A stretch of 11,526 bases of DNA, taken from NCBI GenBank assembly GCA_013203245.1, contig JABMOR010000053.1, positions 1 through 11,526 on the forward strand. The letters run 5' to 3'. Made by a program: the position numbers and the translations under genes. A model generated the notes under the pieces. That model was given only the letters and a program-made list of their open reading frames with translations. It did not search any database and was not told where the DNA came from. Source of the stretch: Candidatus Nitrosopumilus sp. Its GTDB lineage: Archaea; Thermoproteota; Nitrososphaeria; Nitrososphaerales; Nitrosopumilaceae. Shown piece after piece: positions 6,240-11,526 of this stretch (position 1 is the first letter of the stretch; every line of letters begins with the position of its first letter).

Positions 6240-6689
6240 CTAACGGTATGATTTCTGCTTTCTTCTTCTTGCACCAGGTCCGCCAAATTTCTTTGGTTCT
6301 TTTCTTCTGGCGTCTCCACTGACTAGGTATTTATCAAAATCAGTGATTCGTTTTCTAAGGTCTTCTCTAGTTGCTTTTGGGAAAGGATGATCTTTTGGTT
6401 CTTTTTTAGATTTTGTCCATCCTGTTAATGCTCTTGAAATTGCAGTTGCTATTGCACTTGCTTGACCCATAAAACCTCCACCTCTAACTCTTACAGAAAT
6501 ATCAATTTTATCTCTCAAATCCCCTGTAATTTCTAATGGTGCTAGAATTACTTCACGGGCAGTTTCCTGTGGAATCATTTCTACTGGAACATTGTTAATT
6601 CTAACTTTACCATTTCCTTTGGTAATGTACACATGGGCACTAGCTGTTTTTCTTGTTGCAAAATAAATTTCAGTTTTTGGAGTTGTCAT
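6240..6689 (-). CDS. rps9: 30S ribosomal protein S9 (uS9)
   Basis: uS9 is part of the small-subunit head, its basic C-terminal tail reaching toward the P-site tRNA. The 149-aa protein has 'ATRKTASAHVYITKGNGKVRI' split over residues 11-31, the family signature 'GGGFMGQASAIATAISRAL' at 70-88, and the conserved end 'GARRRKQKSYR' with the C-terminal Arg. Length is slightly above the archaeal norm because of a basic insert at 92-106. The ATG overlaps the rpl13 stop by 4 bp (translational coupling), and the order rpl18e-rpl13-rps9 is the standard archaeal one. Confidence 0.97.
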   Translation of the reverse strand: MTTPKTEIYFATRKTASAHVYITKGNGKVRINNVPVEMIPQETAREVILAPLEITGDLRDKIDISVRVRGGGFMGQASAIATAISRALTGWTKSKKEPKDHPFPKATREDLRKRITDFDKYLVSGDARRKEPKKFGGPGARRRKQKSYR

Positions 6690-7195
6690 TCAGTCCATCC
6701 TATTACTCTGCATAATTCTCCTAATACTGTATAGTTTGATGGAGTCTTTCTAATTTTTGCTTTTTCAAATTGAATTTTTTCAAGTGATTTAATTTCTTTA
6801 GGTGAACCAATGTATGTTCTAAGTCTTTGATGAGCAGCTTTTCCTGATGGTTTTCTATCAAATGGAAGCATTTGACGAATCATTTTTGCCATTAAGGTAT
6901 CTGGTCTTCTGTAGTGTACTGGTCCGTGTTTGTAATTGATGATACTGTTAATTTCTAAAAATTCTCTATACTCTTTAATTTGATTACTTCTTGTTCCACT
7001 CATCATAATTTTTTCACAATTTACAACTGATACTCTGTTTCCTTGCATTAGTAATTTTGCAACATTGGATGCTAGTCTGCCTGCAATATGATCAGTTGCA
7101 TCTACAACAATTGGTCTGTCAGTTCGTACAACTACTTCTTGTTTAGAAGTGTTTGAATTTCTTCCAACAGGTCTGTTGATTCTTCCATTAGCCAA
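6686..7195 (-). CDS. rpl13: 50S ribosomal protein L13 (uL13)
   Basis: uL13 is an early-assembling large-subunit protein. The core begins at about residue 27 with 'RPIVVDATDHIAGRLASNVAKLL', continues with 'VVNCEKIMMSG' near 57 and 'YKHGPVHYRRPD' near 88, and has the signature 'MIRQMLPFDRKPSGKAAHQRL' region at 105-125. The start is a TTG at 7195 that overlaps the rpl18e stop by 8 bp; no in-frame ATG exists before the core, and an ATG nearby is out of frame. That start gives 169 residues with a basic, Asn/Arg-rich N-terminal extension of some 25 residues before the core. If a later non-standard start were used, the extension would shrink. Confidence 0.95.
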   Translation of the reverse strand: MANGRINRPVGRNSNTSKQEVVVRTDRPIVVDATDHIAGRLASNVAKLLMQGNRVSVVNCEKIMMSGTRSNQIKEYREFLEINSIINYKHGPVHYRRPDTLMAKMIRQMLPFDRKPSGKAAHQRLRTYIGSPKEIKSLEKIQFEKAKIRKTPSNYTVLGELCRVIGWTE

Positions 7196-7535
7196 GTAGT
7201 ACTACTCCTTTTCCAGTTGGGTTTTGTTTAATTAAATCTAAATGGGTAATTATTTTTCCACCTTTTTCAGTTATTTTGTTTGCTGCAGAATTTGAAATTG
7301 AGAATGAGAATAATGTAATTTTATGAGGAATGTTACCTGTTCCGAGGACTTTGCCTGGGAATACCACAATGTCGTTTTCTTTAGTTAACTGACCAATTCT
7401 ATTCACATTAAGATCTCTTCTGGCAGCAGATGGTTTTAATGCATATTCTGCTAATTTTGCCCAAATTGGAGCATCGTTTGTTGTAGATGCCTTCTTTAGA
7501 TCTTTGGCCATATGTATAACGACTTGACTAGTCAT
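7188..7535 (-). CDS. rpl18e: 50S ribosomal protein L18e (eL18)
   Basis: eL18 is an archaeal/eukaryotic large-subunit protein. The 115 residues show 'IWAKLAEYALKPSAARRDLNVNRI' spanning about 24-47, 'DIVVFPGKVLGTGNIPHKITLFSFS' around 55-79 and 'NPTGKGVVLL' at the end, all typical. Two ATGs are possible: 7535 and 7511 (MAKDL). A TATA-like box centred 28 nt upstream of 7535 favours that ATG as a leaderless start; the first eight residues are not conserved enough to decide. It lies 45 bp after rpo3 and overlaps the rpl13 start, so it can be made both from its own promoter and from rpo3 read-through. Confidence 0.95.
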   Translation of the reverse strand: MTSQVVIHMAKDLKKASTTNDAPIWAKLAEYALKPSAARRDLNVNRIGQLTKENDIVVFPGKVLGTGNIPHKITLFSFSISNSAANKITEKGGKIITHLDLIKQNPTGKGVVLLG

Positions 7536-7558
7536 GTGAATAATTCGATTTGAAACCC

Positions 7559-7567
7559 AAATATAAT
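7559..7567 (-). promoter_or_regulatory. TATA-like box for rpl18e-rpl13-rps9
   Basis: On the minus strand this reads ATTATATTT, centred 28 nt upstream of the rpl18e ATG at 7535. It is the most TATA-like element in the window and sits in the short rpo3-rpl18e gap, suggesting a separate promoter for the ribosomal genes inside the operon. Confidence 0.5.
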
Positions 7568-7580
7568 GTCTATGCTTAGT

Positions 7581-8219
7581 TTATGCTTCAACTTTGTCAA
7601 TCATTTCTTTGAATTGGCCTATTCTATTAGTGACCTCATCTACTCCTGCAATGATGATTTGTTCTGGTTTGAGTGCACCAGTTGATTCTACTGTTAACAC
7701 TTTGACATCTTCTTTGTCTGTATCTGTAAGTGTTGAAATATTTGCAGAATTCCATTTTGCGTGATCGGTTCCACGTCCTAGTCTGGCATAACACTCCATT
7801 TTGATTCTTTGACCTGGTGCCAAATGGATTATTGGAATCTTATCTGAAACTGGTTTAATTGAATCGTCTTCTGAGGATAATTCATTTGAATAAATTGTTC
7901 TTGTAACGTCAGAGTCACCTGAATCTAAAACTAGCATTACTTTACAGTTTGAACATCCTGTTTCGCTTTGACAATCACACTTTGATGGCTCGTTAAATCT
8001 TGCCAAGTCTGTTGTTATTGGAATTAGTCCTAATCTATGGGCTAGTCCTTCATCAGGCAGAACGGATGTATTTACAATAATATCTACTGTATCAATTGCA
8101 AATACTGGAACACCATTTAGACATACACGTCTAAGTGCGTTAGCATATTGTAATGGAATACCTTTTAGTTTTACGGCAATTTTCTGATCATCTTTACTAA
8201 TAATCTCTAATGATGACAA
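7581..8219 (-). CDS. rpo3: DNA-directed RNA polymerase subunit D (Rpo3), lacking the Fe-S domain
   Basis: Rpo3 (RpoD) pairs with Rpo11 to form the assembly platform of archaeal RNA polymerase, like Rpb3 or bacterial alpha. The 212 aa contain 'LKGIPLQYANALRRVCLNGVP' near 18-38, 'LPDEGLAHRLGLIPI' at 54-68 and 'VESTGALKPEQII' near 177-189. Cysteines 81, 83, 89 and 92 form a C-x-C-x5-C-x2-C cluster where yeast Rpb3 has its C-x-C-x3-C-x2-C zinc site. The ferredoxin-like domain with extra cysteines that many archaeal D subunits, such as Sulfolobus, insert before 'ESVGSLKPE' is absent, explaining the short length. The start is a TTG at 8219; upstream codons contain no ATG and a TATA-like box is about 27 nt upstream. 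It heads the rpl18e-rpl13-rps9 cluster and diverges from SBDS. Confidence 0.96.
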   Translation of the reverse strand: MSSLEIISKDDQKIAVKLKGIPLQYANALRRVCLNGVPVFAIDTVDIIVNTSVLPDEGLAHRLGLIPITTDLARFNEPSKCDCQSETGCSNCKVMLVLDSGDSDVTRTIYSNELSSEDDSIKPVSDKIPIIHLAPGQRIKMECYARLGRGTDHAKWNSANISTLTDTDKEDVKVLTVESTGALKPEQIIIAGVDEVTNRIGQFKEMIDKVEA

Positions 8220-8242
8220 TGAGCAAAATTCCCAAAATCCAC

Positions 8243-8250
8243 ATAAAAAT
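8243..8250 (-). promoter_or_regulatory. TATA-like box for rpo3
   Basis: The minus strand reads ATTTTTAT, centred about 27 nt upstream of the TTG at 8219. It supports leaderless initiation at this TTG. Confidence 0.45.
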
Positions 8251-8275
8251 CTAGCTCGATATTAGGCAGAGGTGG

Positions 8276-8293
8276 GAATGAATTTGTTCATTC
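8276..8293. repeat. Short inverted repeat in the rpo3-SBDS divergent spacer
   Basis: GAATGAA and TTCATTC form a perfect 7-bp inverted repeat around a TTTG loop. It lies midway between the two divergent TATA boxes. It could be an operator half-site pair or a weak hairpin; at this AT content a 7-bp repeat by chance is not rare. Confidence 0.35.
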
Positions 8294-8352
8294 ATGATGT
8301 CTGCTTTTTGCATGCTCTAAACCCTATTTTTGAGATGACTCATAAATTATGA
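8278..8352 (+). CDS. Doubtful 24-codon small ORF in the divergent spacer
   Basis: An ATG at 8278 opens 24 codons (MNLFIHDVCFLHALNPIFEM then THKL) ending in TGA at 8350-8352. It is preceded by GAGGTG at 8269-8274, a strong match to an archaeal Shine-Dalgarno sequence, though only 3 nt from the ATG. The reverse of the rpo3 TATA box could also serve it. The inverted repeat at 8276-8293 covers its start. With Shine-Dalgarno use rare elsewhere in the window, the match may be chance. The rest of the 8220-8410 spacer holds only promoter elements as far as I can see. Confidence 0.2.
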   Translation: MNLFIHDVCFLHALNPIFEMTHKL

Positions 8353-8377
8353 TTTTGAATAATTAATTCTTAATACA

Positions 8378-8387
8378 GATAAATAAC
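8378..8387 (+). promoter_or_regulatory. TATA-like box for the SBDS-exosome operon
   Basis: GATAAATAAC is centred about 28 nt upstream of the SBDS ATG at 8411. The spacing fits leaderless transcription of the operon. Confidence 0.45.
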
Positions 8388-8410
8388 AAATCCCATTACT
8401 AATTTTAGAA

Positions 8411-9097
8411 ATGACTGATGTTACACTTGTAAGATATTCCTTTGAGGGCGAAAAATTTGAAATCATGGTAAAGCCCGATCCTGCATTGGACTACAAACTT
8501 GGAAAGAAAAAAGATATTTCAGCAGTTCTAGTTTCAGATGAGATTTACACTGATTCTGGAAAAGGTACAAGACCGTCGGCAGAAAAACTACTCAAGGCCT
8601 TCAAGACTGAAGATCCTACTGAGATTGCAGAAATTATAATGCAAAAAGGTGATCTGAATCTTACTACTGATCAAAGAAGAAAAATGATGGAAGACAAGAA
8701 AAAACAGATTGTCACATATATTGCTAAAACCTACGTAGATCCTAAAACCCACCTGCCTCACCCTCCATTGAGAATTGAACAGGCTATCAAAGATGCAAGG
8801 GTTTCAGTCGATCCTCAAAAAAGTGTGGATGAACAGGTTAAAGATATTGTTGAACAACTACGTTCTATAATTGCACTAAAAACAGAAAGTCTACAATTGG
8901 AAATTATAATTCCAGCACAGTTTGCATCGCAATCATATGCAGTGCTAAAGTCTGTAGGTTCTTTAAAATCTGAAGAATGGCAAAACAATGGTTCCTTAAA
9001 AGCAATACTTGAAATACCCGCTGCCGCAAGACCAAATGTGATAGACAGATTAGGATCTATAACTAAGGGTTCTGCATCCGTTGAGGTAGTTAAATGA
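8411..9097 (+). CDS. sbds: Ribosome maturation protein SBDS (Sdo1 homologue)
   Basis: SBDS binds the large ribosomal subunit; in eukaryotes it works with the EFL1 GTPase to release the anti-association factor eIF6 (Tif6), and archaea retain it. The 228-aa protein has three domains: the N-terminal FYSH domain (about 1-88, including 'PDPALDYKLGKKKDISAVLV' and the 'SGKGTRPS' loop at 49-56), a helical middle domain (about 92-158, 'YVDPKTHLPHPPLRIEQA' from 108) and a C-terminal ferredoxin-like fold (about 161-228, ending 'GSASVEVV'). All are complete. It leads the exosome operon: its stop overlaps the rrp4 ATG by 4 bp. The standard archaeal gene order places SBDS beside Rrp4, consistent with a link between ribosome maturation and RNA processing. 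Confidence 0.96.
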   Translation: MTDVTLVRYSFEGEKFEIMVKPDPALDYKLGKKKDISAVLVSDEIYTDSGKGTRPSAEKLLKAFKTEDPTEIAEIIMQKGDLNLTTDQRRKMMEDKKKQIVTYIAKTYVDPKTHLPHPPLRIEQAIKDARVSVDPQKSVDEQVKDIVEQLRSIIALKTESLQLEIIIPAQFASQSYAVLKSVGSLKSEEWQNNGSLKAILEIPAAARPNVIDRLGSITKGSASVEVVK

Positions 9098-9779
9098 TGG
9101 ATAATAAGAGAAAATATGTTATTCCAGGCGATGTAATAACTACTGGTCCTTTTAGACCTGAACAAAATGTAATCCTTGAAGGTGATAAAATAATTTCTAC
9201 AACTATAGGTATTTCTGAAATTTATGATGACGTTGTTAAAGTAATCACATTAACTGGAAAATATATTCCTAAAATAGATGATCTTGTAATTGGTAAAATC
9301 AATTCTCACACTTCATTATCTTGGGAGTTAGACATCAATTCATGTTATGTTGGATTCTTACCTGCGCAAGATGTTTTTGGACGAGATTTTTCTGCTCATG
9401 CAGATGAACTTTCATCTAAATTAAAAACAGGAGATCTAGTGGCAACAAGAATTGCTAATTTTGATAGAACTAGAGATCCACTAGTAACAATTTCTGATAG
9501 AGATTTAGGTAAAATTGATTCTGGTGTACTGGTAAAAATCTCTCCAAGTAAGGTTCCACGACTAATTGGAAAGAAAGGCAGCATGATTCAGATGATAGAA
9601 ATGGCAACAGATGCTGCAGTAACAATTGGTCAGAATGGCTGGGTAGTGATTTCGTGTGAATCTCCAGAGGGATTATTAAAGGCTAAAAAAGCAATTGAGA
9701 TGGTTAATGAAAAGGCACACGTTGCTAATTTGACTGACCAAATTAAAGAAATGTTACAAATAAAGGATAATGAATCATA

Positions 9780-9780
<1 letters not shown>
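9094..9780 (+). CDS. rrp4: Exosome complex RNA-binding protein Rrp4
   Basis: Rrp4 is one of the cap subunits that sit on the Rrp41-Rrp42 hexamer and guide RNA into the degradation channel. The 228 aa show an N-terminal domain (about 1-55, 'VIPGDVI' at 9-15), an S1 RNA-binding domain (about 60-136, with 'VIGKI' and 'YVGFLPAQD') and a KH domain (about 145-205) with the GxxG loop 'GKKG' at 159-162 in 'KVPRLIGKKGSMIQMIE'. Two ATGs in tandem (9094 and 9097) are possible; the first overlaps the SBDS stop. Its last base is the first of rrp41, so expression is tightly coupled. Csl4, the alternative cap protein, is not in the window. Confidence 0.96.
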
Positions 9781-10514
<734 letters not shown>

Positions 10515-10516
10515 AA

Positions 10517-11335
10517 TTGACATCTGTTTCAGTTATTGACGAATTAAAAAAAATACAAATTCTTGAATTGTTAGAACAAGGAAAACGTATTGACGGACGT
10601 GCATTTGATGAACCACGCAAACTTGTTATTGAAACTAATGCAATCCCACACGCAAACGGTTCAGCAAGAGTTCGTCTTGGTGATACTGAAGTAATATGCG
10701 GAGTAAAAATTCAACCAGATAGACCATTCCCAGATACTGGCGACAAAGGTCTTTTCATTTGTACTGCTGAACTATTGCCCTTATCACATCCTACTGTTGA
10801 AACTGGCCCTCCACAACCACATGTAATTGAATTGGCGAGAGTTGTTGACAGGGGCATTAGAGAAAGCCACATGGTTGATGTTTCTCAATTGGTTATAGAG
10901 AAAGACAAATCCGTTATTGGTGTGTTTGCTGATAATGTCGTTGTTGATTATGACGGAAATCTGTTTGATGCATGCTCCTATGCCAGCACTGCTGCACTAC
11001 TCACATCAAAAACCCCTAAATGGAATTGGGTTGATGATAAACCACAACTTGTTGAGGGTGGGGAAACCGCTTTGCCAATTTCTACAATTCCAGTATCAAT
11101 AACCATGGGAAGAATTGGCAATCATATCATAGTTGATCCAAATGGGGACGAATGGGATAGTATGGATGCCCGTATTACGATTACAACTGATTCTGATGGA
11201 AATATTTGTGCACTACAAAAAGGTGGCAGTGACGGATTCACACAGGATCAAATTAACCAATGTGGTGAAATATCTGTACGCGCAGGCGCAAAAATAAGAG
11301 AAATATTAAAAGAAGCTCAAAAAGGTAGTCAGTAA
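10517..11335 (+). CDS. rrp42: Exosome subunit Rrp42 (RNase PH-like, non-catalytic)
   Basis: Rrp42 alternates with Rrp41 in the hexameric exosome ring; it shapes the active site and binds RNA but lacks its own catalytic acid. The 272-aa length and the motifs 'GKRIDGRAFDEPRKL' at 22-36, 'HANGSARVRLGDTEVICGVK' at 45-64, 'VDRGIRESHMVDVSQLVI' near 110-127, 'DYDGNLFDACSYASTAALL' at 144-162 and 'IIVDPNGDEWDSMDARITI' at 204-222 identify it. The Asp pair found in Rrp41's EDQxxxADMP is absent, as expected. The start is a TTG at 10517, two bases after the rrp41 stop; the first in-frame ATG is far inside the conserved fold, so TTG is near certain. The next gene begins one base after its stop. Confidence 0.96.
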   Translation: MTSVSVIDELKKIQILELLEQGKRIDGRAFDEPRKLVIETNAIPHANGSARVRLGDTEVICGVKIQPDRPFPDTGDKGLFICTAELLPLSHPTVETGPPQPHVIELARVVDRGIRESHMVDVSQLVIEKDKSVIGVFADNVVVDYDGNLFDACSYASTAALLTSKTPKWNWVDDKPQLVEGGETALPISTIPVSITMGRIGNHIIVDPNGDEWDSMDARITITTDSDGNICALQKGGSDGFTQDQINQCGEISVRAGAKIREILKEAQKGSQ

Positions 11336-11336
11336 A

Positions 11337-11526
11337 ATGGTCAAGCACACCAAAGCAAAAAAAGCCCTTAAGGGACTAGGCGCTCGTTACGGAATCAAAC
11401 TTAGAAAACAATATACAAAAATCCATTTTACATTAAAAGAAAAAAGAACTTGCCCTGAATGCGGTTCAGAAAAATTTGGACGTGATACAGTTGGAATTTG
11501 GTCTTGTAAAAAATGTAGCTATAAAG
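11337..11526 (+). CDS. rpl37Ae: 50S ribosomal protein L37Ae (eL43), cut at window end
   Basis: The visible 63 codons encode the N-terminal two thirds of eL43, a small zinc-ribbon protein of the archaeal/eukaryotic large subunit. It opens with basic 'VKHTKAKKALKGLGARYGI' and shows both zinc knuckles, C39/C42 ('CPEC') and C57/C60 ('CKKC'), with the usual spacing. It is incomplete only because the window ends. The ATG lies one base after the rrp42 stop, placing it in the exosome operon; in many archaea rpoP (Rpo12) comes next. Confidence 0.95.
   Translation, partial: MVKHTKAKKALKGLGARYGIKLRKQYTKIHFTLKEKRTCPECGSEKFGRDTVGIWSCKKCSYK

Noticed and set aside
8220..8410. A tRNA, C/D-box or other structured RNA gene in the divergent spacer
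   Set aside because: No cloverleaf arms are visible. One C-box-like ATGATGT occurs, but there is no CTGA D box at a fitting distance on either strand.
8815..9165. A 116-aa leftward frame across the SBDS-rrp4 junction
   Set aside because: It is antisense to two conserved genes; a shadow frame produced by their codon pattern.

Overview
The window looks like chromosomal DNA from an ammonia-oxidising-type archaeon (Nitrososphaerota/Thaumarchaeota, Nitrosopumilus-like). The evidence is an archaeal set of information-processing genes (Rpo3, eL18, uL13, uS9, eL43, SBDS and a complete Rrp4-Rrp41-Rrp42 exosome set), an RNA polymerase subunit D with a eukaryote-like four-cysteine site and no iron-sulfur domain, and an F420 glutamate ligase. 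The DNA is AT-rich, and AT-rich TATA-like boxes lie about 25-28 nt upstream of start codons, as expected for leaderless mRNAs. Taxonomy is inferred from gene content only. Almost every base is coding; no tRNA, rRNA, CRISPR array or mobile element was seen.

Layout. 1-60 is the tail of a rightward gene. 65-1441 holds two leftward genes: a C-terminally membrane-anchored protein of unknown function and CofE (F420 glutamate ligase). A 66-bp divergent promoter region leads into a 71-aa unknown protein (1508-1723). From 1777 to 5539 runs a tight four-gene operon encoding two different two-subunit dehydratases of the aconitase/isopropylmalate isomerase family: an archaeal-type pair (423 + 163 aa) followed by a bacterial-type LeuC-LeuD pair (471 + 194 aa). 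It collides tail-to-tail, with a 23-bp overlap, with a leftward information operon.

That leftward operon (8219 down to 5517) reads rpo3 - rpl18e - rpl13 - rps9 - sugar-phosphate nucleotidyltransferase. The first four genes are in the order typical of archaea; the last is an unusual passenger. Head-to-head with it, across a 191-bp spacer (8220-8410), starts the archaeal exosome operon: SBDS - rrp4 - rrp41 - rrp42 - rpl37Ae, the last cut by the window end. The spacer carries outward-facing TATA boxes for both operons, a small hairpin and a doubtful 24-codon ORF.

How the genes work together. The right half makes ribosome and RNA polymerase parts, a ribosome maturation factor and the 3'-5' RNA exosome core from back-to-back operons, so synthesis and RNA turnover genes are physically coupled. 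The left half is metabolic: the second LeuCD pair fits leucine biosynthesis, while the first has altered substrate-loop motifs and may serve another 2-(hydroxyalkyl)malate-type substrate such as homocitrate/homoaconitate. Several starts are non-ATG (GTG for cofE and the nucleotidyltransferase; TTG for rpl13, rpo3 and rrp42). No clearly new multi-gene system was found; the best leads are the tandem dehydratase pairs, the Rpo3 architecture and the membrane-anchored unknown protein.
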